DNA of 64,000 bases from Cruoricaptor ignavus. Its GTDB lineage: Bacteria > Bacteroidota > Bacteroidia > Flavobacteriales > Weeksellaceae. Each line of letters opens with the position of its first letter. Positions within the stretch are counted from its first letter, which is position 1. Made by a program: the position numbers and the translations under genes. The notes beneath the pieces were generated by a model. It was not told the origin of the DNA, searched no databases, and was given only the letters and a program-made list of their open reading frames with translations. Below, piece by piece: positions 43,032 through 51,303 of this stretch. The stretch is taken from assembly GCF_900141665.1 (NCBI RefSeq), contig NZ_FQYI01000002.1, forward strand, positions 248,001-312,000, given 5' to 3'.

Positions 43032-43355
43032 ATGGATTTACGGGACCAACTGAAGAACCTTTTCCCTGACCACATTGAGCAGGATTTCGAAATGCCGGAA
43101 GAAAAATTTGTGCAGAATGAACCGCTGGTTTGCCGTTACGAAAAAAAGGGCAGAAACGGAAAACCGGTGACCATCATCGAAGGATTTGAAGGGCCGGATG
43201 ATGAAATTAAGAAAATTTCGAAAAGCATTAAAACCAAGCTGGGAATCGGCGGCTCTGAAAAGGATGGCAGCATCATCATCCAGGGTGATAACCGCGATAA
43301 AATTAGGGCGATCCTCCAGGAAATGGGCTATAAAACGAAAAGAGTGGGCGGATGA
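43032..43355 (+). CDS. SUI1/YciH family translation initiation factor
   Basis: A 107-residue bacterial SUI1/eIF1-like protein. The SUI1 core runs from KKGRNGKPVTIIEGFEGPDDEIKKISKSIKTKLGIGGSEKDGSIIIQGDNRDKIRAILQEMGY, with the conserved GKPVT, IGGS and IQGD features. YciH-type proteins of E. coli influence start-codon fidelity and initiator selection. The frame is open from 42996, but homologues begin at MDLRDQL, that is the ATG at 43032. A near-consensus TAAATTTA box lies upstream. Confidence 0.85.
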   Translation: MDLRDQLKNLFPDHIEQDFEMPEEKFVQNEPLVCRYEKKGRNGKPVTIIEGFEGPDDEIKKISKSIKTKLGIGGSEKDGSIIIQGDNRDKIRAILQEMGYKTKRVGG

Positions 43356-43414
43356 ACATATTTAGGCTCGAAATTTGTATTCAAAATAATATAAAACCAA
43401 TTAAATAAATTATT

Positions 43415-43750
43415 ATGGACAACACGAATCTTAACAATGAATTGGAAAGGGGAGTAAACAACGCAGAGAATGCAGTGAGAAATACTGCAAATGATGTAAA
43501 ATGGACCGCTGAAGAGTACTCTGAAAGAGCTAAAGATTATATCCGCGAAAAAAGAGCCAGAAACGAGGAACCGAATCAGGAAGATTGGTTTGAGCGTGCA
43601 AAGAAAGCAATAGGCGATGCGTGGGAGGATACTAAGGATGCGGTTTCCGACGCTTGGGAAAAAACCAAAGATTGGGCAGAAGATGCAAAAGCTGATACGA
43701 AGAAAGCGGCTATTGATGCAGAGGCTGAGATCAACAAAGCTACGAACTAA
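43415..43750 (+). CDS. Small LEA-like alpha-helical protein with 11-residue repeats
   Basis: A 111-residue, highly charged protein without a signal peptide or membrane segment. Residues 69-101 divide into three adjacent 11-residue units (the first is AWEDTKDAVSD) plus a partial fourth, and the N-terminal part follows a looser period of the same length. This is the hallmark of group 3 LEA and amphipathic stress-protecting proteins. It resembles the C-terminal part of the YtxH protein at 20374. It ends at a strong terminator, followed by a second tiny YtxH-like gene. A desiccation or osmotic stress role is inferred from the repeat alone. Confidence 0.75.
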   Translation: MDNTNLNNELERGVNNAENAVRNTANDVKWTAEEYSERAKDYIREKRARNEEPNQEDWFERAKKAIGDAWEDTKDAVSDAWEKTKDWAEDAKADTKKAAIDAEAEINKATN

Positions 43751-43763
43751 TATTTTAATATTG

Positions 43764-43789
43764 AAAGCCAGGTAAGCCTGGCTTTTTTT
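43764..43789 (+). terminator. Terminator of the LEA-like gene
   Basis: Seven-pair stem AGCCAGG/CCTGGCT with a four-base loop and a T-run. Confidence 0.9.
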
Positions 43790-43871
43790 AACATATTTTT
43801 AGAATTGCAGAATAGATTTTTGGCATAGATTTTTCTATCAGAAAACTACAATTAACTTAAATTTAAAAATT

Positions 43872-44054
43872 ATGGGCAACAAAAGAAATGGACTTCTCGC
43901 GCTAATTGGTATGGGTGCATTGGCTTACTATCAGTACAAAAAATCTTCCCCAGAGAAGAAGAAACAAGTCAACGATACCCTAAATACGGCAAAAGATAAT
44001 ATAACCAAGCTAGGTACGGATATCAAAGGCAAGGCTGAAGGTATGCTTGGCTAA
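43872..44054 (+). CDS. Small YtxH-like protein
   Basis: A 60-residue protein. A basic start (MGNKRNG) leads into a hydrophobic stretch LLALIGMGALAYYQYKK, then a charged amphipathic tail (SSPEKKKQVNDTLNTAKDNITKLGTDIKGKAEGMLG). It looks like a one-helix inner-membrane protein of the YtxH/stress type and fits the preceding LEA-like gene. The upstream region carries a direct repeat of ATAGATTTTT (about 43811 and 43825), which could be a regulatory site. A hairpin terminator follows. No enzymatic function is expected. Confidence 0.7.
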   Translation: MGNKRNGLLALIGMGALAYYQYKKSSPEKKKQVNDTLNTAKDNITKLGTDIKGKAEGMLG

Positions 44055-44076
44055 GCCGTTCTCATTAACAGTTTTT

Positions 44077-44103
44077 AATCCCGAAAATTTCGGGATTTTT
44101 TAT
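44077..44103 (+). terminator. Terminator after the YtxH-like gene
   Basis: Stem AATCCCGAA/TTTCGGGATT with a very short loop, followed by a T-run on the plus strand. It lies between this gene and the convergent helicase gene. Confidence 0.8.
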
Positions 44104-45437
44104 TTGCCTTTTCTTCTGGATTTTGCTTTCTGCTGGGCACGGTTGGATCCGTTATATTTTGGCTTTCTTTTCGATGGCCCACCTAAATTCACCTTCAGGT
44201 TTTTCGCCTTTTTTTCGTGGAAGGCACCGCTGTTTTCCTGAAGCTCCACACGGTTCGGAATTTTCATCCGCACTTCATCCTTCTCGCTTTCGATTTTTTT
44301 CGGGTCAATTTTCACCCCAGCAGGAAATGCCGATTTCTCAATTTCCCTGTTCATCAGCATTTCAATTTCCAGCAGCGGTAGCTCTTCTTTCTTGGTGAAG
44401 AAGGTCAGCGCCCTGCCATCCTTATCGGCACGGCCCGTTCTTCCGATACGATGGATGTACTGCTCAGGGATTTCTGGCACTTCAAAATTGACGACATCCG
44501 AAATTTCCGAAATATCCAATCCTCGGGCCATCACATCCGTCGTGATTAAAACCCTAACCTCCTGATTCTGAAACTTTTGCAATGCACGAAGCCTATAGTT
44601 TTGAGATTTATTGGAATGAATTACATCGCACTGCTCAGGCTGCCATTCATCAATTTTTGTAAAAAGCAAATCGGCGTGCTTCTTATTATTCGCAAAAATC
44701 AGCACCTTTTTCATCTCAGGATTTTCATCCAGAAGAAATTTCAGCAGATTAATTTTCGTGTTAAAATTTTCAGCAAGAATTGCCTTTTGCTCGATTTTTT
44801 CCAGCGGCGTTCCGGATTTTGCCAGGGAAATTTCAACCGGCGATGCGAAATACTCGCCCAGCATTTCATCCACTGCTTCCGTCATCGTCGCTGAAAACAG
44901 GATGTTTTGCCGCCGCGTTTTCATCATCTCAAAAATATGCGTAAGCTGAGGCCTGAAGCCAAGGTTCAGCATTTCGTCAAATTCATCAATGATGAGTTTC
45001 TGCACTTCCTTCAGCGAAACGGCATTGTCAATCGCCAAATCCATCACCCTGCCCGGTGTTCCGATCAGAATATCGCAGCCTTCGTCGAAAAGTAATTTTT
45101 GCGTGTTGATATTTTTCCCACCGTAAACCGCTGTAATCCTGGCAGTTAGGTTCACCGCCAAAGATTTCAGCACATCTTCAATCTGCACCGCCAATTCACG
45201 AGTTGGTACAAGAATTAAAACCGTAGGATTTCCGCTTTTGCTGAATTTCCACTGCTTTAAAACCGGCAGAAGATACGCCAAAGTTTTACCGGTACCGGTT
45301 TGCGCGATGCCCATCACATCCCTTCCGGAAAGGATGGGCTTGAAACTTTTCTGCTGAATTGGCGTAGGCTCGAAAAGTTCCAAATCGGCGAGAGCATCGA
45401 GGATTTTTACTGGCAAATCAAAATCAGCGAAAGTCAC
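44100..45437 (-). CDS. DEAD-box RNA helicase (DEFD variant)
   Basis: A 445-residue ATP-dependent RNA helicase, RhlE-like. The motifs are Q-motif FEPTPIQQKSF, motif I AQTGTGKT, PTRELAVQ, TPGR, motif II DEFD (instead of DEAD), SAT for motif III, and HRIGRTGR for motif VI. The C-terminal ~70 residues are basic and rich in K, R and N (ending KARQQ/KSRRKGK-like), which would hold RNA. It starts at GTG 45437 because no in-frame ATG lies near. The threonine dehydrogenase gene is 20 bases upstream on the same strand. Confidence 0.93.
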   Translation of the reverse strand: MTFADFDLPVKILDALADLELFEPTPIQQKSFKPILSGRDVMGIAQTGTGKTLAYLLPVLKQWKFSKSGNPTVLILVPTRELAVQIEDVLKSLAVNLTARITAVYGGKNINTQKLLFDEGCDILIGTPGRVMDLAIDNAVSLKEVQKLIIDEFDEMLNLGFRPQLTHIFEMMKTRRQNILFSATMTEAVDEMLGEYFASPVEISLAKSGTPLEKIEQKAILAENFNTKINLLKFLLDENPEMKKVLIFANNKKHADLLFTKIDEWQPEQCDVIHSNKSQNYRLRALQKFQNQEVRVLITTDVMARGLDISEISDVVNFEVPEIPEQYIHRIGRTGRADKDGRALTFFTKKEELPLLEIEMLMNREIEKSAFPAGVKIDPKKIESEKDEVRMKIPNRVELQENSGAFHEKKAKNLKVNLGGPSKRKPKYNGSNRAQQKAKSRRKGK

Positions 45438-45457
45438 AAAACGAATTTTATCAAAAA

Positions 45458-46417
45458 TTAATTTTTGCCTAATTTTATCCGAAGATTTTTCAGCATATCT
45501 TTCGTCATTGAAGAAATATCGTAATCATACGATAAGTTCCAGTCTTTTTTCGCAACGGAATCATCAATGGATGCAGGCCAGGATTCCGCAATCTGCTGAC
45601 GAAAATCCGGCTCGTAATTAATCTGAAAATCAGGGATTTCCCTTCGAATTTCTTCTGCAAGTTGTTTCGGCGTAAAAGATAGGCCGCCCAAGTTGTAGGA
45701 AGTGCGCACGCTCAGGCTTTCCTTCGGTGCTTGCATCAGCTTCACGGTGGCATTTATTGCGTCGTCCATATACAGCATCGGCATTGCGGTATCTTCTGCG
45801 ATGAAGCTTGTGTAGCGGCCGTTTTTTACGGCTTCGTAAAAAATTTCCACGGCATAATCTGTAGTTCCGCCGCCTGCTGGCGCTTTCCAAGAAATCAAGC
45901 CGGGATAGCGGATGGAACGCACATCCACACCGAATTTCTCAAAATAATATTCGCACCATTTTTCGCCAGCAAGCTTAGAAATTCCGTAAACTGTGGACGG
46001 ATTTAAAACCACATCCTGCCCTACATTTTCCTTCGGCAAACCTTTGCCAAAAACTGCGATGGAAGATGGCCAGAAGATTTTCTGCAAATGCCCATCCTTA
46101 GCCAATTCGCAAAGATGAAGCAGGGGCTCCAAATTCAACTTCCACGCAAAAAGGGGCCGCATTTCCGATGTGCCAGAAAGCAGCGATGCCAAATGATAAA
46201 CCGTGGTAATTGCATTATCTTTAATAAATTGCTCTAAAAATTGAAAATCCGTTACATCCAGTTTTTGATAAAATCCGGCGGAAGAAATGTTTTCTGCAGG
46301 CTCTGCCAAATCTGAAGCAATCACATTCTCCCGGCCGTAAATCTCAACGAGTTTTTCCGTGAGTTCCGTTCCAATCTGTCCTAATGCACCTGTGATGAGA
46401 ATTTTTTCTTCTGACAT
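45458..46417 (-). CDS. L-threonine 3-dehydrogenase, short-chain type (NAD-dependent epimerase/dehydratase family)
   Basis: Oxidises L-threonine to 2-amino-3-oxobutyrate with NAD+. The 319-residue protein has the extended-SDR form of this enzyme, which differs from the zinc alcohol-dehydrogenase type. The NAD motif is GALGQIG (about residues 10-16), the catalytic core is PSTVYGISKLAGEKW with the YxxxK pair, and the substrate segments RYPGLISWKAPAGGGTTDYAVEIF and EDTAMPMLYMDDAI match flavobacterial threonine dehydrogenase as I know it. The end SWPASIDDSVAKKDWNL is also typical. A -7 box lies 27 bases upstream. Confidence 0.9.
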   Translation of the reverse strand: MSEEKILITGALGQIGTELTEKLVEIYGRENVIASDLAEPAENISSAGFYQKLDVTDFQFLEQFIKDNAITTVYHLASLLSGTSEMRPLFAWKLNLEPLLHLCELAKDGHLQKIFWPSSIAVFGKGLPKENVGQDVVLNPSTVYGISKLAGEKWCEYYFEKFGVDVRSIRYPGLISWKAPAGGGTTDYAVEIFYEAVKNGRYTSFIAEDTAMPMLYMDDAINATVKLMQAPKESLSVRTSYNLGGLSFTPKQLAEEIRREIPDFQINYEPDFRQQIAESWPASIDDSVAKKDWNLSYDYDISSMTKDMLKNLRIKLGKN

Positions 46418-46444
46418 TTACTTCCTGAAATAATGAATTTTTAA

Positions 46445-46452
46445 CAAAAATA
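46445..46452 (-). promoter_or_regulatory. -7 promoter box (TATTTTTG) for threonine dehydrogenase
   Basis: Exact TAnnTTTG match on the minus strand, 27 bases before the ATG. Confidence 0.45.
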
Positions 46453-46465
46453 AGCAAAATGGAAA

Positions 46466-47665
46466 TTATTTCTTTACCGCTTCGTCATCTATAAACTTAC
46501 CGCTGGCAGCTTTAAAGCCAAAAAAAGCGATAAGGCCAATGGTGAAAAGGAGGAAAAGATAGGAATAGAGCCAGCTCTGCCCGTTGCGGAATGCTGCAAA
46601 AAGCGGCGGCCCGGCGGAGGCTACCAGGTACCCCAGCGATTGTGCCATCCCGGACATACGGATGGTAGCCGCCATACTGCGGCTCTTCAGCGAAAACAAT
46701 AGAATGGCGAGGCTGAAGGATGTGCCAGTGCTTAGCCCGATGAACGCAGCCGCCAGAAAGATAAAGCGCCCCTGAAATAGCAGCAGCAATAAGACGCCCG
46801 CAGCCATAAAAATACTTACGAAGAATATCATCGGTTTAAGACTCCTTGCTTTCCCCGCCAGAATCGGTGCATAAAAAGTGAAGGGCAAAGAAATCACCTG
46901 CATAACCGCTACAAGATAACCCGAATGTTCCGGAGGTATACCGTAGCCTATGGAAATCTTCGGGAGGTAGGCAACCGCGCAGTAGTAAACCAAAGACTGC
47001 AAACCCATAAACACGCTGATGTACCACGCGGTGGGGGATTGGTAAACATTAATTTTTTGAGAAATGAAGCCTGGCTTTCCCAAATCTGCCGTTTTTTTAT
47101 TGACTATAAAGTCGATGATGACAACGGCTGCGGCAAAAACAGAAATCACCGCCCAAAAACCTAGCGCGCCTCGCCAGCCGTAGCCCGTCTTCTCCCCTAT
47201 CGCCCTACTGAAGCCCGCCCCGGCAGCTGCGAATATTGCCATAGAGACAGAGAATACTCCCGTGAGCAGCCCTACTTTATTCTGAAAATTATTCCGGATA
47301 TAGGGCGGCAGCAGTACATTGCCCACGCATATGCCGAACCCCACCAGCACGGACCCCGCAAAAAGAGCGGCTGTGGTCCCCTGCACCCTTAGCAGCAGAC
47401 CGAAAATCATCAGCAATACGGAGAAAAGAAGCATCAGCCGTAGCGCGCTACCCGCAGAAACCCGGCTCACAGGGATGGAAAATGCCGCAAACATTAGCAG
47501 CGGGATGGAGGTAAGCAGGCTCCCCTGAAAAGCGGAAAGCCCTAGCGAGGTACTGATATCGTCCAACACCGGACCTACGCAGGTAATGGGCGCGCGAAGG
47601 TTTGCCGAGATGAGTATCACCACGAGTAAACTTACAAACGGGAGTATCTTTTTCTCTTTCGACAT
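46466..47665 (-). CDS. MFS transporter, CynX/NimT family
   Basis: A 399-residue inner-membrane transporter with about twelve hydrophobic helices. The early LRAPITCVGPVLDDISTSLGLS is the CynX/NimT (cyanate/nitroimidazole permease) signature. The helices are separated by short loops, with two six-helix halves around a cytoplasmic loop near KKTADLGKPGFISQK. The substrate cannot be read from the sequence; members move anions or drugs. A -7 box precedes it and it is divergent from ggt. Confidence 0.88.
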   Translation of the reverse strand: MSKEKKILPFVSLLVVILISANLRAPITCVGPVLDDISTSLGLSAFQGSLLTSIPLLMFAAFSIPVSRVSAGSALRLMLLFSVLLMIFGLLLRVQGTTAALFAGSVLVGFGICVGNVLLPPYIRNNFQNKVGLLTGVFSVSMAIFAAAGAGFSRAIGEKTGYGWRGALGFWAVISVFAAAVVIIDFIVNKKTADLGKPGFISQKINVYQSPTAWYISVFMGLQSLVYYCAVAYLPKISIGYGIPPEHSGYLVAVMQVISLPFTFYAPILAGKARSLKPMIFFVSIFMAAGVLLLLLFQGRFIFLAAAFIGLSTGTSFSLAILLFSLKSRSMAATIRMSGMAQSLGYLVASAGPPLFAAFRNGQSWLYSYLFLLFTIGLIAFFGFKAASGKFIDDEAVKK

Positions 47666-47681
47666 TTAATATAAATGATTG

Positions 47682-47689
47682 CAAATTTA
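47682..47689 (-). promoter_or_regulatory. -7 promoter box (TAAATTTG) for the MFS transporter
   Basis: Exact TAnnTTTG match on the minus strand, 16 bases before the ATG. Confidence 0.5.
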
Positions 47690-47751
47690 AGCCTTATCAA
47701 GGTATTTAGCCGCGGTTGGATAGGTTTTATTATTTTTACCAAAAGAATTTT

Positions 47752-49443
47752 ATGAAAAGGCTATATTTCGCCGCCGTCCTCGCGGCAGTTTCTATAAAGG
47801 CACAGTTTACAGATTATTCCTTCCAGAAGGAAATTCGCGTACAGAACAAAGGCGTGGTAGTTTCTGCGCATCCTTTGGCAAGCGAAGCCGGTGCAAAAAT
47901 TTTGGCAATGGGTGGAAACGCTTTTGATGCGGCGGTTGCCACGCAATATGCTTTGGCGGTGGTTTACCCTCAGGCTGGAAATATCGGTGGCGGCGGTTTT
48001 TTAGTTGGCGTGAAAAACAACGGTGAAAAATTCGCCCTCGATTTCCGGGAAACAGCGCCGGCCAAAGCATCTCGCGATATGTACCTCGACAGGAAGGGAA
48101 ATGCCAACACGGAAAAATCTCAGAACGGACATCTGGCTGTGGGGGTTCCAGGTTCTGTGGCTGGTTTTTTCGCTACGATGAAGCACTGCAAACTTCCGAT
48201 GGAAACGCTGATTCAGCCGGCGATTGATTTGGCAGAACAGGGATTTGCCATCACAAAACAGGAGGCAGGATTGCTGAACGCGCTGAAACCGGAATTTCAA
48301 AAATATAACAAGGAAAAGCCGATGGCCTTCCTGAAGGAAGAAGATTGGAAGGCTGGCGATTTATTAATTCAGAAAGAATTGGCGGAAACACTGAAGAGAA
48401 TCCAGCGCGACGGGGAGAAAGGCTTCTATGAGGGTGAAACCGCCAAGCTCATCGCTCTGGAGATGCAGCGTGGCAAAGGCATCCTCACGATGAAAGATTT
48501 GCGGAATTACAAAGTGGAAGAGCGTAAACCTTTGGAATTCAGTTATAAAGGTCATCAGGTAGTATCGATGCCGCTCCCATCCAGCGGGGGGCCGCTGCTG
48601 GCGCAGATGCTCGGTATGGCTTCGTTTGAAAATTTAGAAAATTATCAGGCTAATTCCCCCGAGGCGGTTCAGATCATGGTGGAGGCGGAGCGGCGTGCCT
48701 ATGCCGACCGTGCGGAATATATGGGGGACCCGAAATTCATCACCGATAGAACGGACTACCTGATTTCGGAAGAATACCTGAGAAACCGTTGGAAAAGTTT
48801 TGATGCCAGCCACGCGACGGCCAGCGCCGCCGTGGGAAAAATCATTCAGCCGGTAAAGGAATCCAAAGAAACTACGCATATTTCCATTCTTGATAAGGAA
48901 GGTAATGCGGCATCCATCACCACCACGCTAAACGGGCTCTATGGGAGTAAAGTAGTGGTGCGCGGGGCAGGATTTTTCCTGAACAATGAGATGGATGATT
49001 TCTCGATAAAGCCGGGCGTGCCGAATATGTTCGGTGCGGTGGGCGGGGAGGCGAACAAAATAGCGCCAGGGAAACGGATGCTCTCTTCGATGGCGCCTAC
49101 CGTAATCCTGAAAAATGAAAAACCGTATATGGTGGTAGGCACGCCGGGCGGTACTACGATACCGACCTCAGTTTTCCAGACTATTGTGAATGTGATTGAT
49201 TTTAAACTGTCTCCAAATCAGGCGGTGAATCAGCCTAAATTTCACCATCAGTGGCTTCCGGAAGAGGTCTCCGTGGAAAAGAATTTCCCCAAGATCGTTG
49301 CCGATTCACTGAAAGCAAAAGGCTACATATTTCAGACAAGGGAAAATATTGGAAGAGTGGAGCTGATTTTGCTGGATGAAGGGGGCAGCATTACTGCAGT
49401 AGCTGATGGGCGAGGCGACGACTCGGTGGCGGTGGAACCTTAA
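47752..49443 (+). CDS. ggt: Gamma-glutamyltransferase
   Basis: Periplasmic enzyme that hydrolyses glutathione or transfers its gamma-glutamyl group. It has 563 residues with a signal peptide (MKRLYFAAVLAAVSIKAQ). It is an Ntn hydrolase made as a precursor that cuts itself before a threonine: T374 in KETTHISILDKEGNAASITTTLNG, which becomes the N-terminus of the small subunit. The large subunit carries GNAFDAAVA and GGFLVG. The small subunit has RMLSSMAPT and GTPGGTTIPTSV. The start at 47752 gives the signal peptide; the open frame from 47716 is longer. Confidence 0.95.
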   Translation: MKRLYFAAVLAAVSIKAQFTDYSFQKEIRVQNKGVVVSAHPLASEAGAKILAMGGNAFDAAVATQYALAVVYPQAGNIGGGGFLVGVKNNGEKFALDFRETAPAKASRDMYLDRKGNANTEKSQNGHLAVGVPGSVAGFFATMKHCKLPMETLIQPAIDLAEQGFAITKQEAGLLNALKPEFQKYNKEKPMAFLKEEDWKAGDLLIQKELAETLKRIQRDGEKGFYEGETAKLIALEMQRGKGILTMKDLRNYKVEERKPLEFSYKGHQVVSMPLPSSGGPLLAQMLGMASFENLENYQANSPEAVQIMVEAERRAYADRAEYMGDPKFITDRTDYLISEEYLRNRWKSFDASHATASAAVGKIIQPVKESKETTHISILDKEGNAASITTTLNGLYGSKVVVRGAGFFLNNEMDDFSIKPGVPNMFGAVGGEANKIAPGKRMLSSMAPTVILKNEKPYMVVGTPGGTTIPTSVFQTIVNVIDFKLSPNQAVNQPKFHHQWLPEEVSVEKNFPKIVADSLKAKGYIFQTRENIGRVELILLDEGGSITAVADGRGDDSVAVEP

Positions 49444-49483
49444 TTTATTCTATTTCTAATTTTTTAGAATTTCGCCTTGAAAA

Positions 49484-49514
49484 TTTGAACTGAGACATTT
49501 AATCCGTAACTTTG
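49484..49514 (+). promoter_or_regulatory. Promoter of the cupin gene (-33 TTTG and -7 TAACTTTG)
   Basis: A -33 TTTG (49484-49487) and a -7 TAACTTTG (49507-49514) are spaced by 19 bases, the usual Bacteroidota arrangement. The ATG at 49537 is 22 bases downstream. Confidence 0.65.
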
Positions 49515-49536
49515 TACTCGTAAAAAATTGAACGAC

Positions 49537-49935
49537 ATGAAAGGATTTCACGGAAACATCGAGCAGCAAACGCTTGATAATGAGAATTTTAGAAAAGTAA
49601 TCTACACTGCGAAGCATTCTCAGCTTGTGCTGATGACGCTGAAAAAGGGCGAGGAAATCGGGATGGAAACGCACCCTGAGAATGACCAGTTTTTCCGCTT
49701 TGAAGCTGGTACTGGTAAATGCATTATCGACGGTAATGAGTACGAGGTGAAGGACGGCTCGGCGATTATCATTCCTGCTGGTTCTCAGCACAATGTGATT
49801 AACACCGGCGATGATGAGCTCAAAATGTACACGATTTATTCGCCGCCGCACCATAAGGATAAGGTGGTGCACGCTACGAAGGCCGATGCAGAGCGCGACG
49901 AAGACGACGATTTCGAAGGCGATACCACTGAATAA
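49537..49935 (+). CDS. Cupin domain protein
   Basis: A 132-residue cytoplasmic protein with a single beta-barrel cupin. The first metal-binding motif is GMETHPENDQFFRFEAGTGKCIIDG, and the second is GSAIIIPAGSQHNVINTGDDELKMYTIYSPPHHKDKVVH. A histidine-rich end is present, and the acidic tail is rich in D and E. Such cupins can be isomerases or sugar-binding proteins. The substrate is unknown. A TTG at 49528 is in frame but the ATG at 49537 is preferred. A terminator follows. Confidence 0.85.
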   Translation: MKGFHGNIEQQTLDNENFRKVIYTAKHSQLVLMTLKKGEEIGMETHPENDQFFRFEAGTGKCIIDGNEYEVKDGSAIIIPAGSQHNVINTGDDELKMYTIYSPPHHKDKVVHATKADAERDEDDDFEGDTTE

Positions 49936-49941
49936 AAATAG

Positions 49942-49969
49942 AATGCCGCATAGTTGCGGCATTTTTTTT
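49942..49969 (+). terminator. Terminator of the cupin gene
   Basis: Nine-pair stem AATGCCGCA/TGCGGCATT with a four-base loop and a T-run. It may also end the convergent lipoprotein gene, whose stop is at 49968. Confidence 0.9.
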
Positions 49970-50717
49970 AATCAATCCCAAGACGCCGTTTAAACTGCGG
50001 TTTAAGTTTATCAGAAATCTCTGAAAATGGTACTGAAATTTCTATGATTCCTGAAGAATATGGCGCGATTTCATACTGATTATATACGAAAATGATCCTA
50101 TCTTTGTCAAAATAAAAATTCTCACTTGGCTTCAAATCCTCTGGATCAAAAAGCTCCGATGCTCTGCCATCCAGCATTATAAGAAGAATTTTATTCCAGT
50201 TTTCATCGTTTTCGTCCACAGCATCGTGCAGCTTCAGAATGGAATTTTTCTGTGAATCTATAACTTTATATTCTATAAATGACATCCCGTGGGCACCTCC
50301 TTCATAAGTATAAGATTTCTGCCTGATAATCAAGTAGTTATTAATTTCGTTCACTAAATCCATTTCTTTGATGCTAGAGAGGGTTTGCCCGGCAGGACTT
50401 TCATAATTTTCCATTTCCTGCACGAATCTACGCTGCATTCCCGCCAGCTTTTTCTCAAGCTCTTCCTTGGTATATCCTTCCGAGGTCCCGTATATTTCTT
50501 CCAAAACACTTTCATCTAAATCTTTGAAAACCAAAAGCTTATGATTGAATTCCGTTTTGATGTCGCCAACATTTTCATTTTTCTGAAAACGCACGGAATC
50601 GTAAATAATATCAGCAACATCTTTAGTGAGCTTTTCATTATGAATCTTTGAGCTGCCTTTATTTTCACAAGAAATTAGCATTACCAAAATAGCGCTCCAC
50701 AAATACATTTTTTTCAT
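49968..50717 (-). CDS. Lipoprotein with DUF3298-like domain
   Basis: A 249-residue exported lipoprotein. The start MKKMYLWSAILVMLISCEN gives a lipobox (LISC) and lipid attachment to the cysteine. The mature protein has a DUF4163/DUF3298-like layout (RsiV/PdaC-like): a YTYEGGAHGMSFIEYKVID motif in the middle and a C-terminal FVYNQYEIAPYSSGIIEISVPFSEI segment. Members are found in anti-sigma factors and envelope proteins that bind lysozyme or carbohydrate. The function in this organism is unknown. A second possible ATG is at 50708. The gene follows the DUF5684 gene after a terminator. Confidence 0.82.
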   Translation of the reverse strand: MKKMYLWSAILVMLISCENKGSSKIHNEKLTKDVADIIYDSVRFQKNENVGDIKTEFNHKLLVFKDLDESVLEEIYGTSEGYTKEELEKKLAGMQRRFVQEMENYESPAGQTLSSIKEMDLVNEINNYLIIRQKSYTYEGGAHGMSFIEYKVIDSQKNSILKLHDAVDENDENWNKILLIMLDGRASELFDPEDLKPSENFYFDKDRIIFVYNQYEIAPYSSGIIEISVPFSEISDKLKPQFKRRLGID

Positions 50718-50743
50718 TCTGTTGCAATTTTTTTTCTTAAAAC

Positions 50744-50768
50744 AAAAAACCGTCCATTTCAGGACGGT
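50744..50768 (-). terminator. Terminator of the DUF5684 gene
   Basis: Seven-pair stem ACCGTCC/GGACGGT with a six-base loop and a T-run on the minus strand. Confidence 0.85.
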
Positions 50769-50791
50769 CAAATTATTTTTTCAAAAAAATT

Positions 50792-51217
50792 TTAGAATGA
50801 ACTTCCGGTTTCATCCGGAACAGCGGCAGGATTGTAAACCGGGTTTCCGAAGGCCAGCATCGGCAAAAAGATGAAAGGCAGCAAAATAATGCCGATAGCG
50901 TAGGCCGAAGATTTGCCGAAAGCCTGAGACAAGCGCATATACAGGATTACTGTGATTACAATATTCACAAGCGGTATCAGCGTTAGCAAAATCCACCACA
51001 ATGGTTTTTTCGCAATTTTAATAAGCGGGATGAACATTAGAATCGGGATAAATGCAAACCAGGCATTTTCTTCGCCAGCCTGCTTGTACAGCTTGTACAG
51101 CGAGTAAGCGCACAGCAGATAGCTCAGAATTCCGAAAAGCATACCGCCAACGCCAAACATTGCGCCCGGACCATCCCCATAGTAATTGGGCGATGAGTAC
51201 TGAAGTAGTGTCAACAT
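50792..51217 (-). CDS. DUF5684 membrane protein
   Basis: A 141-residue inner-membrane protein with four hydrophobic helices: MLFGILSYLLCAYSLYKLY, AWFAFIPILMFIPLIKIA, WWILLTLIPLVNIVITVILYMRL and AYAIGIILLPFIFLPMLAF. The spaced proline and aromatic motifs and the LYKQAGEENAWFAFIPI segment fit DUF5684. No function is known. It has its own -7 box, which overlaps the gyrB terminator. Confidence 0.78.
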   Translation of the reverse strand: MLTLLQYSSPNYYGDGPGAMFGVGGMLFGILSYLLCAYSLYKLYKQAGEENAWFAFIPILMFIPLIKIAKKPLWWILLTLIPLVNIVITVILYMRLSQAFGKSSAYAIGIILLPFIFLPMLAFGNPVYNPAAVPDETGSSF

Positions 51218-51243
51218 AATTTTGTAATTAATTGATTAGTGTT

Positions 51244-51251
51244 CAAAATTA
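51244..51251 (-). promoter_or_regulatory. -7 promoter box (TAATTTTG) for the DUF5684 gene
   Basis: Exact TAnnTTTG match on the minus strand, built into the T-run of the gyrB terminator and 26 bases before the ATG at 51217. Confidence 0.5.
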
Positions 51252-51282
51252 AAAAAAGCCGCCAATTGAGAACGGCAGCTTT
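51244..51282 (-). terminator. Terminator of gyrB
   Basis: Nine-pair stem (AAAGCTGCC/GGCGGCTTT with one U-G pair) and a T-run on the minus strand, about 20 bases after the gyrB stop. Confidence 0.8.
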
Positions 51283-51303
51283 TGTTAAATTTATTTTAAA
51301 TCC

